A stretch of DNA of 64,000 nucleotides from Hyphomicrobiales bacterium (GTDB lineage: Bacteria; Pseudomonadota; Alphaproteobacteria; Rhizobiales; Ancalomicrobiaceae), in NCBI GenBank assembly GCA_021286855.1, contig JAJTBO010000001.1, positions 485,238-549,237 of the forward strand, in the 5' to 3' direction. The number at the start of each line of letters is the position of its first letter. Position 1 is the first letter of the stretch. Of the stretch, positions 1 through 10,430 are shown in pieces. The notes under the pieces were generated by a model. It had not been told where the DNA came from, searched no databases, and saw only the letters and a list, made by a program, of their open reading frames with translations. The position numbers and the translations under genes are program-made.

Positions 1-339
1 GCGGGTCACCGCCGTCTCGTGGATCAGCGGCCTGGCGCCGAGCCGTTTGCGCCGTACGTGCGCCGGCAGACGCTCTTCGCCGAGGGCGGCGGCGGGCGGA
101 GCGGAGGAGGGGGGATCGATCGGCATCTATTGGGAATTTCTTGCAAGTCTGACGGAACTACGCGGAAACGACCGTCGCACCGCCTTCGTGAATCTACGAT
201 ATCGACGAATCTACGAGAGTTCACCCTCGAAATTCGTGCGGAAAGTCGTTGCGGTCGCCGGTCCTCGGGGGCATGGAATGGTGCGATGCGAAGACCGACG
301 CGCGGGGAGCGACGCCGGCGGCCACGCGCGGGCGCTACG
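1..339. other. Leader region before fbp, no supported gene
   Basis: I see no convincing coding region here; the open frames are GC-driven shadows. The stretch from about 125 to 240 is less GC-rich and holds two direct copies of GAATCTACGA (190-199 and 207-216, 17 bases apart) plus a GGGAATTTC at about 131-139 that recurs upstream of fba. Spaced direct repeats before a Calvin-type fbp could be regulator sites, for instance for a CbbR-like LysR protein, but no such regulator gene is visible and this is only a suggestion. Confidence 0.4.
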
Positions 340-1368
340 ATGGAGACCGAAATGAAGAACGAGAGCCTGTATTCGTTTCTGGAGAAATGGGCCGGCCGCG
401 ATTCGCTGAAGCAGGACGTCGCCGCGACGGTTCATGCGCTCGCCGACGCCGGCCGCGACATCGCCGCGCTGGTCTCCGACGGGCCGCTCGCCGGCGAACT
501 CGCCAAGGCGATGACCGAGAACGTCCAGGGCGAGGTTCAGAAGTTCCTCGACGTCCATTCCAACGATCTGTTGATCGAGGCCTGCAAGCGCGCGCCGGTC
601 GCCGCCATCGCCTCCGAAGAACTCGACCATCCGATCGCCATCCACCACGACGGCACGGTGCTGGTCGCCGTCGATCCGCTCGACGGATCCTCGAACATCG
701 ACACCAACGTGTCGATCGGCACGATCTTCTCGATCCTGCGCGCCCCCGATCATCTCGACGCCACCACCCACGACGCCTTCCTGCAGAAGGGCCACGATCA
801 GCTCGCCGCCGGCTACATCCTCTACGGCCCGCAGACGACGCTGGTGATGACGCTCGGCGCGGGCACGCAGATGTTTACCCTGGATCGCCGTCGCGGCACC
901 TTCATCCTGACCAACCGCAAGATGACGATCCCGCCGCGGACCAAGGAGTTCGCCATCAACTCCTCGAACCGGCGTCATTGGAACGAGCCGACCAAGCGCT
1001 ACATCGACGAATGCGTCCACGGCGCCGAAGGCGCGCGCGGCGAGGACATGAACATGCGCTGGGTCGGCAGCCTCGTCGCCGACGGCCATCGCATCCTGGT
1101 GCGCGGCGGCGTCTATCTCTATCCGGCCGACAAGCGCAAGGGCTACGCCGAGGGCCGGCTGCGGCTGATCTACGAGTCGAACCCGATCGGTTGGGTGGTC
1201 GAACAGGCCGGCGGCGCCGTCTCCACCGGCAACGAGAACCTGCTCGATCTGGAGCCGAGCGTGCTGCATCAGCGCATTCCGCTGATCTTTGGCTCGCGCG
1301 AGGAAGTCGAGCGCATCGAGAGCCACCACATCCTCGACGAGGACGACGAGGCGGTGGCGGCGGAGTGA
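340..1368 (+). CDS. fbp: Class I fructose-1,6-bisphosphatase
   Basis: Hydrolyses fructose-1,6-bisphosphate to fructose-6-phosphate in gluconeogenesis and the Calvin cycle (cytosolic). The 342-residue length fits the class I FBPase family. The metal/phosphate motif VAVDPLDGSSNID is clear near residue 110, and NSSNRRHW and the C-terminal region with GWVVEQAGGA are further family signatures. The frame stays open upstream, but homology begins around METEMKNESLYSF; ATG at 340 or 352 are both possible and no strong ribosome site separates them. It heads a same-strand series with transketolase and aldolase, the usual cbbF-cbbT-cbbA order without phosphoribulokinase, and is followed by its own terminator. 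Confidence 0.95.
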   Translation: METEMKNESLYSFLEKWAGRDSLKQDVAATVHALADAGRDIAALVSDGPLAGELAKAMTENVQGEVQKFLDVHSNDLLIEACKRAPVAAIASEELDHPIAIHHDGTVLVAVDPLDGSSNIDTNVSIGTIFSILRAPDHLDATTHDAFLQKGHDQLAAGYILYGPQTTLVMTLGAGTQMFTLDRRRGTFILTNRKMTIPPRTKEFAINSSNRRHWNEPTKRYIDECVHGAEGARGEDMNMRWVGSLVADGHRILVRGGVYLYPADKRKGYAEGRLRLIYESNPIGWVVEQAGGAVSTGNENLLDLEPSVLHQRIPLIFGSREEVERIESHHILDEDDEAVAAE

Positions 1369-1422
1369 ACGCCGCAAGTCCTGCCGCCGGGGGAAGATCC
1401 GTCGGCAGGAACCGGAGTTTCG

Positions 1423-1454
1423 GCGCGCGGTCGGGGACGACCGCGCGCTTTTTT
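1423..1454 (+). terminator. Rho-independent terminator after fbp
   Basis: A perfect 10-bp stem (GCGCGCGGTC at 1423-1432 with GACCGCGCGC at 1439-1448), a 6-base loop and a run of six T. This is a textbook intrinsic terminator and implies that tkt has its own promoter. Confidence 0.9.
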
Positions 1455-1640
1455 CATCCCCGCCATTGACTTTCATCCGCGCCTCTGGCGTCTCGGCCCC
1501 GAAACCGGCGCGGTAATCCGCGCTTTCGCCCGCCGCCCCGAGGGGCGGCGATCTGCCGGATCGGCAGGTTCACGATGCGTGCGTTACCGTGCGGGCCTCG
1601 TCGCTTCGAGAAGAGGCGCGACGCCGACAGGAGATCCGAG

Positions 1641-3647
1641 ATGCCCACCCCCTCGACCGAAGCTCTGACCTGGAAGGTTTCCGCCGCCGTCCGCGCCTTG
1701 GCGATGGATGCGGTCGAAAAGGCCAAGTCCGGCCACCCCGGCGCGCCGATGGGCATGGCCGAGATCGCCTCCGTCCTGTGGCGCGGGCATCTCGCCTTCG
1801 ATCCGAAGAAGCCGGCTTGGCCGAACCGCGACCGCTTCGTGCTGTCGAACGGCCACGGTTCGATGCTGATGTATGCGCTGCTGCATCTGACCGGCTTCGA
1901 ACTCTCGATCGAGGATCTGAAGAACTTCCGTCAGCTCCATTCCAAGACCCCGGGCCATCCCGAGTTCGGCTACACGCCCGGCGTCGAGACCACCACCGGT
2001 CCGCTCGGCCAGGGCATCGCCAACGCCGTCGGCATGGCGATCGCCGAACGCACCCTCGCCGCGCAGTTCAACCGTCCCGGCTTCGACGTCGTCGACCATC
2101 GCACCTGGGTCTTCGTCGGCGACGGCTGCCTGATGGAAGGCGTCAGCCACGAGGTCTCCTCGCTCGCCGGCACGCTCGGCCTCGGCAAGCTGAAGGTGGT
2201 CTGGGACGACAACGGCATCTCGATCGACGGCAAGGTCGTCGAATGGTTCGCCGAAGACGTCTGCGCCCGTTACGAGGCCTACGGCTGGCACGTGATCCGC
2301 GACGTCGACGGCCATGATCCCGTCGCCCTCGACGCCGCCATGAAGGCCGCGATCGCCGTCTCCGACAAGCCCACCCTGATCCAGGCCAAGACCGTGATCG
2401 GCAAGGGCGCGCCGAAGAAGCAGGGCACCGAGGGCTGCCATGGCGCGCCGCTCGGCGCCGACGAGATCGCCGCGGTGCGCGCCGCCATGGATTGGCCGCA
2501 CGCCCCCTTCGAGATCCCCGACGACGTCTACGCCGAATGGGACCGCACCACCCGCGGCGCCGAGCTCTCCTCCACTTGGGAGAGCCTGTTCGCGGCCTAC
2601 GCCGCCGCCCATCCCGAGCTCGCCGCCGAGTTCGAGCGTCGCGTCGCCCATCGCCTGCCGGCCGATTTCGACGCCTTCGCCAAGGCCGCCCTCGACGCCG
2701 TCGCGGCGGAAGGCGCCACCATCGCCTCCCGCAAGGCCAGCCAGAACGCGCTGGGCGTGCTCGGCCCGAAGCTGCCCGAATTCATGGGCGGCTCGGCCGA
2801 CCTGACCCATTCGAACCTGACCAACTACAAGGGCCAGACCCCGATCTCGCGCGATCCGGCAGGCAACGCCGTGCTCTACGGCGTGCGCGAGTTCGGCATG
2901 ACCGCCATCGCCAACGGCATGGCGCTGCACGGCGGCTTCCTGCCCTACGTCGCCACCTTCCTGGTCTTCTCCGACTACGCCCGCAACGCGGTGCGCATGT
3001 CGGCGCTGATGAAGCAGAAGGTGGTCCACGTCTATACGCACGACTCGATCGGCCTCGGCGAAGACGGCCCGACCCATCAGCCGGTCGAGCACGCCGAAGC
3101 GCTGCGCGTCATCCCCGGCCTCGACGTCTGGCGGCCCTGCGACGCGGTCGAGACGACCGCCGCCTGGCTCTCCGCCGTCACCCGCGCCGACGGTCCGTCC
3201 GCGCTTCTGCTCTCGCGCCAGAACCTGCCGCATCAGCCGCGCGACGCGGCCCGGCTCGCCGAGGTCGCCGAGGGCGGCTACGTCTTGGTCGAACCGGCGG
3301 TCGCGCCGAAGGCGGTGATCGTGGCGACCGGTTCCGAGGTCGCCCTCGCCGTCGCCGCCCAGAAGATGTTGGAAGGCGAGGGGCTGCCGGTCCGCGTCGT
3401 CTCGATGCCCTGCGTCGAGGCCTTCGAGCGCCGCCCGGCCGACGCGCAGGCCGCCGTCCTCGGTCGCCTGCCGACCGTGGTGGTCGAGGCCGGCGTCACC
3501 CGCGGCTGGTGGAAATACGCCGGCCGCGACGGCGCGGTGATCGGCATCGACCGCTTCGGCGAGAGCGCGCCGGAGAAGGCGCTGTGGCCGCTGTTCGGCT
3601 TCACCGCCGACAACGTCGCCGCGACGGTGCGCCGCATCGTCGGCTGA
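1641..3647 (+). CDS. tkt: Transketolase
   Basis: Thiamine-diphosphate enzyme moving two-carbon units between sugar phosphates in the pentose phosphate and Calvin pathways. 668 residues, the usual length. Visible signatures are the N-terminal [13 protein letters not shown], the substrate/ThDP stretch [14 protein letters not shown], the ThDP motif [13 protein letters not shown] followed by the DDNGIS metal ligand region, and the pyrimidine-domain ThQPVEH-type motif ([15 protein letters not shown]). The start at 1641 is chosen for the AGGAG seven bases upstream; the frame is open further upstream but without homology. Lies between fbp and fba and could serve as cbbT. Confidence 0.96.
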   Translation: MPTPSTEALTWKVSAAVRALAMDAVEKAKSGHPGAPMGMAEIASVLWRGHLAFDPKKPAWPNRDRFVLSNGHGSMLMYALLHLTGFELSIEDLKNFRQLHSKTPGHPEFGYTPGVETTTGPLGQGIANAVGMAIAERTLAAQFNRPGFDVVDHRTWVFVGDGCLMEGVSHEVSSLAGTLGLGKLKVVWDDNGISIDGKVVEWFAEDVCARYEAYGWHVIRDVDGHDPVALDAAMKAAIAVSDKPTLIQAKTVIGKGAPKKQGTEGCHGAPLGADEIAAVRAAMDWPHAPFEIPDDVYAEWDRTTRGAELSSTWESLFAAYAAAHPELAAEFERRVAHRLPADFDAFAKAALDAVAAEGATIASRKASQNALGVLGPKLPEFMGGSADLTHSNLTNYKGQTPISRDPAGNAVLYGVREFGMTAIANGMALHGGFLPYVATFLVFSDYARNAVRMSALMKQKVVHVYTHDSIGLGEDGPTHQPVEHAEALRVIPGLDVWRPCDAVETTAAWLSAVTRADGPSALLLSRQNLPHQPRDAARLAEVAEGGYVLVEPAVAPKAVIVATGSEVALAVAAQKMLEGEGLPVRVVSMPCVEAFERRPADAQAAVLGRLPTVVVEAGVTRGWWKYAGRDGAVIGIDRFGESAPEKALWPLFGFTADNVAATVRRIVG

Positions 3648-3652
3648 CGAAA

Positions 3653-3728
3653 TGAAATTCCTCGCAGCGCGAGCAACTTCTTGCGCTGCGGGGCAAGATC
3701 TTCGCAGATTTCCCGTCCGGGAATTTCA
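3653..3728 (+). promoter_or_regulatory. Possible structured leader between tkt and fba
   Basis: The 188-base gap holds an outer inverted repeat TGAAATTCC (3653-3661) / GGAATTTCA (3720-3728), enclosing a hairpin with stem CGCAGCGC (3663-3670) / GCGCTGCG (3683-3690). No T-run follows, so this is not an obvious terminator. It could be an operator (the outer arms) or an mRNA structure; I cannot tell which. Confidence 0.35.
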
Positions 3729-3835
3729 GGATGATCGAACGTTGCGCTTGCAAGACGTCGTCCGTGGGGTAAACCGGTCTGCGTCGAGCGGGGCCGCGTT
3801 CGGCTCCGCACTCGAACAGTTCTGAGGAGACCCCG

Positions 3836-4900
3836 ATGCCGCTCGTTTCCATGCGCCAGTTGCTCGACCACGCCGCCGAGAACGGCTACGGATTGCCGGC
3901 TTTCAACGTCAACAACATGGAGCAGGTCCGCGCCATCATGGAGGCGGCCCGCGAAACCGATTCCCCGGTCATCCTCCAGGGCTCCGCCGGCGCGCGCAAA
4001 TACGCGGGCGAGCAGTTCCTGCGCCATCTGATCCAGGCCGCCGTCGAGGCCTATCCCGAGATCCCGGTCTGCATGCACCAGGATCACGGCGCGTCTCCGG
4101 CGATCTGTCAGGCGGCCATCCGCTCCGGCTTCACCTCGGTGATGATGGACGGCTCGCTCCAGGCCGACGGCAAGACCGTCGCGTCCTACGAGTACAACGT
4201 CGAGACGACCCGCACCGTCGTCGCCTTCGCCCACTCGATCGGCGTCTCGGTCGAAGGCGAGCTCGGCGTGCTCGGCAGCCTCGAGACGATGAAGGGCGAC
4301 AAGGAGGACGGTCACGGCGCCGAGGGCACCATGACCCGCGAACAGCTCCTGACCGACCCGGATCAGGCCGCCGACTTCGTCAAGCAGACCCAGGTCGACG
4401 CGCTGGCGATCGCCATCGGCACCTCGCACGGCGCCTACAAGTTCACCAAGAAGCCGACCGGCGAAATCCTCGCCATCTCGCGCATCAAGGAGATCAACGC
4501 CCGCATCCCGAACACCCACCTCGTGATGCACGGCTCGTCTTCGGTCCCGCAGGAGCTCCTCGAGGAGATCCGCAAGTACGGCGGCGACATGAAGGAGACC
4601 TACGGCGTTCCGGTCGAAGAGATCGTCGAGGGCATCAAGTACGGCGTCCGCAAGGTCAACATCGACACCGACCTGCGTCTCGCCATGACCGCCGCGATCC
4701 GTCGCGTGATGGCCACCAAGCCGTCCGAGTTCGACCCGCGCAAGTATCTCGCCGAAGCCCAGAAGGCCGCCTCGGCCGTCTGCAAGGCGCGCTTCGAGGC
4801 CTTCGGCACCGCCGGCAACGCCTCCAAGATCAAGCCGACCGACCTGGAGCAGGTCGCCGCCGGCTACGCGTCGGGCAAGCTGGCGCAGATCGTCAAGTGA
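3836..4900 (+). CDS. fba: Class II fructose-bisphosphate aldolase (CbbA type)
   Basis: Zinc-dependent aldolase condensing glyceraldehyde-3-phosphate and dihydroxyacetone phosphate to fructose-1,6-bisphosphate (also sedoheptulose bisphosphate in Calvin-type enzymes). 354 residues, typical of the CbbA branch. Seen are the [11 protein letters not shown]-terminus, the zinc/catalytic region [21 protein letters not shown], the glycine-rich GTSHGAYKF and the late zinc histidine in [11 protein letters not shown], then the phosphate-binding [17 protein letters not shown] precedes the ATG at good spacing. It follows tkt by 188 bases and ends at two hairpin terminators. Confidence 0.96.
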   Translation: MPLVSMRQLLDHAAENGYGLPAFNVNNMEQVRAIMEAARETDSPVILQGSAGARKYAGEQFLRHLIQAAVEAYPEIPVCMHQDHGASPAICQAAIRSGFTSVMMDGSLQADGKTVASYEYNVETTRTVVAFAHSIGVSVEGELGVLGSLETMKGDKEDGHGAEGTMTREQLLTDPDQAADFVKQTQVDALAIAIGTSHGAYKFTKKPTGEILAISRIKEINARIPNTHLVMHGSSSVPQELLEEIRKYGGDMKETYGVPVEEIVEGIKYGVRKVNIDTDLRLAMTAAIRRVMATKPSEFDPRKYLAEAQKAASAVCKARFEAFGTAGNASKIKPTDLEQVAAGYASGKLAQIVK

Positions 4901-4907
4901 GTTCAGC

Positions 4908-5011
4908 CGCCGGGGCGAGCCCCCGGCGCTTCCTTCGAGGAAACGTGCGTGGGCCGAACCCGCGCCGCCCGGGAGAGACGCCGCCGCGGAGCGATCCGCG
5001 GCGGTGTTTTT
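4908..5011 (+). terminator. Tandem terminator hairpins after fba
   Basis: Two hairpins in a row: CGCCGGGG / CCCCGGCG at 4908-4928, then a perfect 10-bp stem CCGCCGCGGA (4981-4990), loop GCGA and TCCGCGGCGG (4995-5004) followed by TGTTTTTA. The second is a strong intrinsic terminator. Confidence 0.85.
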
Positions 5012-5045
5012 ACGTTCGAGGTCTTCGATGTGTTTCGCCCGTCGC

Positions 5046-5291
5046 TCAGCGAGGGTAGAGCGGCTTCGTTCCCGGCTTCCCGGTATAGGGATTGACGTTG
5101 CCCTTGGTCGACCAGTTGTCGGCTCGGGTATGGTTCGGGTTGGTCTGTTGGTGTCCCTGTACGACCGTCCCGCGACTGGTCACGTAAGGGCGGACGTAAT
5201 GAGACGAACTGCCGCCGAGCCCCTTCGCTTCGGCGGGGCCGAACGCGAGGCCGAAGGCGGAAACGAGGGCGAACGCCGTGAGGATGCGCAT
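5046..5291 (-). CDS. Small secreted protein with C-terminal NPYTGKPGT motif
   Basis: 81 residues. An N-terminal signal peptide (about residues 1-22, ending PAEA) is followed by a short polar, Tyr/Asn/Thr-rich mature part with HYVRPYVTSRGTVVQGHQ and NPNHTRADNWSTKGNVNPYTGKPG split over two stretches. Small exported proteins with this NxxT..DNxSxxGNxNPYTGKxG pattern are widespread in proteobacteria and have no assigned function. It is last in the minus-strand run that starts with the ECF operon, but 154 bases separate it from the anti-sigma gene, so it may be transcribed separately. Confidence 0.75.
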   Translation of the reverse strand: MRILTAFALVSAFGLAFGPAEAKGLGGSSSHYVRPYVTSRGTVVQGHQQTNPNHTRADNWSTKGNVNPYTGKPGTKPLYPR

Positions 5292-5360
5292 GATCGATCT
5301 CCGATGGAACGGGCTCGACCATGGGGAACTCGCAAAAGGCGTTCAACGAACAGAAGCGCA

Positions 5361-5382
5361 ACCACAGATATTGAGCTGTGGT
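5361..5382 (-). other. Hairpin between anti-sigma gene and small secreted gene
   Basis: Perfect 7-bp inverted repeat ACCACAG (5361-5367) / CTGTGGT (5376-5382) with an AT-rich loop. It could terminate the anti-sigma transcript or act as an operator before the small secreted gene. There is no clean T-run, so the role is open. Confidence 0.4.
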
Positions 5383-5445
5383 CCGGTCTGCGCAATCCGC
5401 CTTTCGCCCGGCTCGTCGTCGTGACGCGCTCGCGCCTGCGTCGCC

Positions 5446-6276
5446 TCACCCCTCGCGCGGTTTCTCCCCCTCGAAGCCGCGCCAGATCGCTTCGGCGATC
5501 GGCAGCAGCCCGTCGCGCTTCATGCTCGCGGTGACGGCGAAGCCCCAGCCGCGGTCGATCCAGGCGAAGGTGCCGGCGCCGCCGTCCTGGCGATAGCGAA
5601 ACGCCGTGGTCTCGCCGCCCGGCGTCGCCTGCACCCAGACCGTCAGCCGCGCGCCCGCATCGTCCTCGTACATCAGCTGCGCCGCCGCGCCTTCGCCGGC
5701 CGGCAGCAGGCGGCCGCCGATCAGCTTCAGCCCGAACCGGCCGAGATCGGGCGCGACGATCGGATGGCCGAGCCGCTTGGAGAGCCAACCGAGCAGATGG
5801 GTCTCGTGGCCGGCGTCGACCTCGACCGGGTGGACCACTTCCGCCACGAACAGCCGATGCGCCGCGCTCGCGTCTTCGGCGACCACCGTCGGCAGGACGA
5901 CGGCCGGGCGCGCCGCGACCATGTCGGCCGGCGCGGAGCCGGAGGGCAGGGCGCGCATCGCGATCGCGCCGCTCGCCGCGCCGGCGGCGAAGACCAGCAG
6001 CGCCGCGGCGATCGCGCCGAAGCGCGTCCGCTGCGCCCGCCGTCGCTCTTCGACGAGATGGGCGATGCGCAGGCGGCTGGGGATCGGCTCTTCGGCGATC
6101 GGCGCGAGGCGGTCGCGCAGCGCTTCGCGATCGCGGCGTTCCGCGGCGATGCGCTCGCCGAGCGCCGGATCTTCGGCGATGCGGGCGTCGAGCAGGCGGG
6201 CGCGCTCGGCCGAGAGCCGTCCGTCGACCGCCGCGACCAGATCGTCTTCGCCGATGGGGCGATCGTCGGTGCTCAT
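5446..6276 (-). CDS. Membrane anti-sigma factor
   Basis: 276 residues, read as the negative regulator of the adjacent ECF sigma factor. The N-terminal ~85 residues are charged and carry the leucine/alanine pattern of zinc-less anti-sigma domains (DDLVAAVDGRLSAERARLLD), followed by one transmembrane segment near residues 92-114 and a periplasmic part with the VHPVEVDAGHETHLLGWLSKRLG stretch seen in RsiW/FecR-like regulators, here split around residue 150. Its ATG overlaps the sigma stop codon in an ATGA, which implies translational coupling and supports this start against the much longer open frame. Stimulus unknown. Confidence 0.85.
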   Translation of the reverse strand: MSTDDRPIGEDDLVAAVDGRLSAERARLLDARIAEDPALGERIAAERRDREALRDRLAPIAEEPIPSRLRIAHLVEERRRAQRTRFGAIAAALLVFAAGAASGAIAMRALPSGSAPADMVAARPAVVLPTVVAEDASAAHRLFVAEVVHPVEVDAGHETHLLGWLSKRLGHPIVAPDLGRFGLKLIGGRLLPAGEGAAAQLMYEDDAGARLTVWVQATPGGETTAFRYRQDGGAGTFAWIDRGWGFAVTASMKRDGLLPIAEAIWRGFEGEKPREG

Positions 6277-6785
6277 TTCACTCTCCGCAGCATCGGCGCG
6301 CGGCCCCCGTCGATCAGCGCCCTGAGCCGCTGGCGTCCGCGCGACAGGCGCGACATCAGCGTGCCCACCGGCACGTCGAGGACGCGCGCCGCCTCTTCGT
6401 AACTCAAGTCCTCCACCCCGACGAGCAGGATCGAGGCCTTCTGCTCCTCCGGCAGCAGGTCGAGCGCGGCGAGCGCGTCGCGGACCCCGAGGCCGTGGTC
6501 CTGCTCGGCCGTCGTCGCCGGCTCGTTGGTCTCGTCGATCTCCACCGCGACGCCGCGCCGGCGCGTCTGCCGGATGCGGTCGATGTGGAGGTTGCGCAGG
6601 ATGGTGAAGAGCCAGGGCTTCGGGTCGTCGCCCGCGCGCCGCAGCCACCAGCGCGACAGGGCCCGCTCGAGGCAGTCCTGGACGAGGTCGTCGGCGGCGT
6701 CCGCGTCGCCGACGAGCGCTCGGGCATACCGGCGCAGCGCCGGGATCAGGGGTTCGAGGACGGCGGCCGCGTCGTTGCGGGACAT
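6273..6785 (-). CDS. ECF-family RNA polymerase sigma factor
   Basis: 170 residues with the two ECF regions: sigma-2 around residues 12-80 (DDLVQDCLERALSRWW, PWLFTILRNLHIDRIR) and sigma-4 around 105-160 with the helix-turn-helix LSYEEAARVLDVPVGTLMSR. Directs polymerase to an envelope or stress regulon. It sits between the secreted-repeat gene and the anti-sigma gene; the promoter at 7260-7285 has the ECF-type GGAATA/CGTC elements, so the operon is probably autoregulated. The subgroup resembles the alphaproteobacterial EcfG-like or oxidative-stress ECFs, but I cannot assign it. Confidence 0.92.
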   Translation of the reverse strand: MSRNDAAAVLEPLIPALRRYARALVGDADAADDLVQDCLERALSRWWLRRAGDDPKPWLFTILRNLHIDRIRQTRRRGVAVEIDETNEPATTAEQDHGLGVRDALAALDLLPEEQKASILLVGVEDLSYEEAARVLDVPVGTLMSRLSRGRQRLRALIDGGRAPMLRRVK

Positions 6786-6833
6786 CGCGGGACCCTTTCG
6801 CTCTCGAACCTCGATCCAGGCCTGCTCGGCGGC

Positions 6834-7223
6834 TCAGGGACGCGCCAGGCTCCACGCGCCGTTGAGGAAGCCGTCGCCGGTGGCGTCGCCGGGCTTGGCG
6901 TCCTTGACCCAGGCATAGAGCGGCTTGCCCTTGTAGGCCCACTGCTTTCCGCCGTCGTCGCGGGTGACCACGCTCCAGTCGCCCATCGCCTTGGCGTCGG
7001 CGCTGGCCGCGAGCGGCGGCCAGTTGGTGGCGCATTGCCCGTTGCACATCGACTTGCCGTCGGCGTCCTTGGCGAAGGTGTAGAGCGACATGCCCTTGGC
7101 GTCGACCAGGGCCTTGCCCTTGGACGTATCGGCGGTCGCCGCCGGGTCGGCGGCGAAGGCGGTGGCGAGGCCGGCGAGCAGCGCGCCGGAGGCGATCAGG
7201 ATGCGGAGGGGGGTGGTCTTCAT
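6834..7223 (-). CDS. Secreted repeat protein (PF03640-like), first gene of ECF operon
   Basis: 129 residues. A signal peptide (about residues 1-22, TAFAA) precedes two copies of the secreted-repeat pattern: GKALVDAKGMSLYTFAKDADG then CNGQCATNWPP, and later KQWAYKGKPLYAWVKDAKPG with DATGDG. Proteins of this COG4315 family are exported, often lipoproteins, with unknown function; the single CxxxC pair could bind a metal or form a disulphide. The start at 7223 is set by GAGGAG upstream. Being promoter-proximal in a sigma/anti-sigma operon suggests it is a target or a sensor accessory of the stress response. Confidence 0.85.
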   Translation of the reverse strand: MKTTPLRILIASGALLAGLATAFAADPAATADTSKGKALVDAKGMSLYTFAKDADGKSMCNGQCATNWPPLAASADAKAMGDWSVVTRDDGGKQWAYKGKPLYAWVKDAKPGDATGDGFLNGAWSLARP

Positions 7224-7259
7224 GGATGTCTCCTCGTCGGATGGGCTCGACATCGGGAA

Positions 7260-7285
7260 GACGATCGCGGGGAGGGGTTTATTCC
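7260..7285 (-). promoter_or_regulatory. ECF-type promoter of the secreted-repeat/sigma/anti-sigma operon
   Basis: On the minus strand, GGAATA (7285-7280) is followed after 16 bases by CGTC (7263-7260), the canonical -35/-10 pair of ECF sigma factors in alphaproteobacteria. The start codon lies 37 bases further on with GAGGAG in between, so geometry is right for an autoregulated promoter. Confidence 0.65.
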
Positions 7286-7339
7286 CCGGGGCGGCGAATT
7301 TTTTCGAATGGAGTGGGAGGGGAGCTGTGTGAGACGCGG

Positions 7340-7464
7340 TGCGCGATGCTTCGAGACGCGCCTCGCGGCGCTCCTCAGCATGAGGCATATGTATTTGTTT
7401 CGTTTATGAAAAACGCCTCATGCTGAGGAGCGGGCCATTGGCCCGCGTCTCGAAGCTTCGCGCA
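7340..7464. repeat. Long palindromic intergenic repeat, copy 1
   Basis: Imperfect 125-base palindrome. Outer arms read TGCGCGATGCTTCGAGACG and its complement near 7444-7464 (one mismatch region), inner arms CTCCTCAGCATGAGGC (7371-7386) and GCCTCATGCTGAGGAG (7415-7430). Between outer and inner arms sit small side hairpins (GCGCC..GGCGC on the left, GCGGGCC..GGCCCGC on the right). The same architecture occurs at 10153 and 56976. Located between the ECF operon promoter and fghA. Confidence 0.9.
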
Positions 7465-7507
7465 CTCCGGCGCCGCGCCGTCGCCGTCGCCGTCCCCGGC
7501 CCGCGCC

Positions 7508-8350
7508 TCACCCGAGCCGTTCGGCGTGCCACCTGAGGTGGTCGGCGATGAAGCTGGCGATGAAGAAGTACGAATGGTCGTAACCCTCCTGCCGGCGCAG
7601 GGTCAGCGGCATCCGCGCCTTCTCGCAGGCCGCTTCCAGGAGATGCGGCTTCAACTGCGCCTCGAGGAAGCCGTCCGCCGTGCCCTGGTCGACCAGCAGC
7701 CCCGGCAGCCGCGCTCCGTCCTCGATCAGCGCGCAGGCGTCGTATTTCCGCCACTGGGCGCGGTTCGGCCCGAGATAGCCGGAGAGCGCCTTCTCACCCC
7801 AGGGGCAGTTCATCGGCGAGACGATCGGCGCGAAGGCCGAGACGCTCGCGAAACGCGAGGGCTCGCGCAGCGCGATGGTCAACGCCCCGTGGCCGCCCAT
7901 CGAATGGCCCATGACGCCCTGCCGCATCATGTCGGCCGGAAGCTCCCGCCCGACGATCCCCGGCAGCTCGTGCTCGAGCCACGAGCGCATTCGGTAGTGC
8001 TTGGCCCAAGGCTCGACGGTCGCGTCGACGTAGAAGCCCGCGCCGAGGCCGAAGTCGTAGGCTCCGCCCGCATCGTCCGGCACGCCCTCGCCGCGGGGCG
8101 AGGTGTCCGGCGCGATCAACATCAGCCCGCGCTCGGCGGCGACCCGCTGCGCCCCGGCCTTCACCGTGAAGTTCTCCTCCGTGCAGGTCAGCCCGGACAG
8201 GAACCAGACCACCGGCACCGGCCCGCGCGCCGCCGCTGGCGGCACGAAGACGGAGAAGCGCATGTCGCAATTGGTCTCGGCGGAGGCGTGCTTGTAGACG
8301 AACTGCGTGCCGCCGAAGCACTTGGCGGCGGAGATCTGTTCGAGCGCCAT
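7508..8350 (-). CDS. fghA: S-formylglutathione hydrolase
   Basis: Hydrolyses S-formylglutathione to formate and glutathione, the last step of glutathione-dependent formaldehyde oxidation. 280 residues, esterase D family length. The alpha/beta-hydrolase nucleophile is in GHSMGGHGALT, with the acid in LLVDQGTADGFL and the histidine in GYDHSYFF; LSGLTCTEENF is a further family signature. The ATG at 8350 gives the conserved N-terminus MALEQISAAKCFGG; upstream frame is repeat sequence. It lies downstream of the class III dehydrogenase that makes its substrate, 211 bases away across a GC-rich inverted repeat. Confidence 0.96.
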   Translation of the reverse strand: MALEQISAAKCFGGTQFVYKHASAETNCDMRFSVFVPPAAARGPVPVVWFLSGLTCTEENFTVKAGAQRVAAERGLMLIAPDTSPRGEGVPDDAGGAYDFGLGAGFYVDATVEPWAKHYRMRSWLEHELPGIVGRELPADMMRQGVMGHSMGGHGALTIALREPSRFASVSAFAPIVSPMNCPWGEKALSGYLGPNRAQWRKYDACALIEDGARLPGLLVDQGTADGFLEAQLKPHLLEAACEKARMPLTLRRQEGYDHSYFFIASFIADHLRWHAERLG

Positions 8351-8409
8351 GGGAGCCTCTTCTGGTCCGGTGAACGGGCGAGTGACGGTGCGAAGGTGCT
8401 GGCATCCGG

Positions 8410-8545
8410 TCCTCTCCCCCCCTCGAGGGGGAGAGACAGAGAGGGGGGCATGAGCGCGCGCCGTGCCTTCGATGCACCCCCCCACCCCGACCCTCCTCCT
8501 CGTGGGGGGAGGGGGATGCGCGGCGAACGTCGCGCGAGCATCGGG
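8410..8545. repeat. GC-rich inverted repeat between adhI and fghA
   Basis: The gap holds CTCTCCCCCCCTCGAGGGGGAGAG (positions 8412-8435; an inverted repeat of CTCTCCCC with GGGGAGAG) and further C- and G-rich runs to about 8520. This belongs to the common alphaproteobacterial class of intergenic CTCCCC/GGGGAG repeats; a shorter relative lies at 55880-55912. It may form an mRNA hairpin separating the two genes. Confidence 0.6.
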
Positions 8546-8561
8546 GGGAGGCGCGCGCCCC

Positions 8562-10276
<1,715 letters not shown>

Positions 10277-10430
10277 CGGATACGATCCGAGCCTCTCCGG
10301 AATTGCGCAGAGGCCCCGCCGGGGGCAGCGAGGCTGCGCCCGCCCGCGCCGTCGCCGCGGGTTGACAGCGCGGCCCTTTCGGCGCTTCGGTCGCCCCTCG
10401 ATCCCTGCCGTCTCACCCATCGGAGCCGAC

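Noticed and set aside
211..1476. 421-codon minus-strand frame across fbp
   Set aside because: Antisense shadow of fbp with low-complexity composition.
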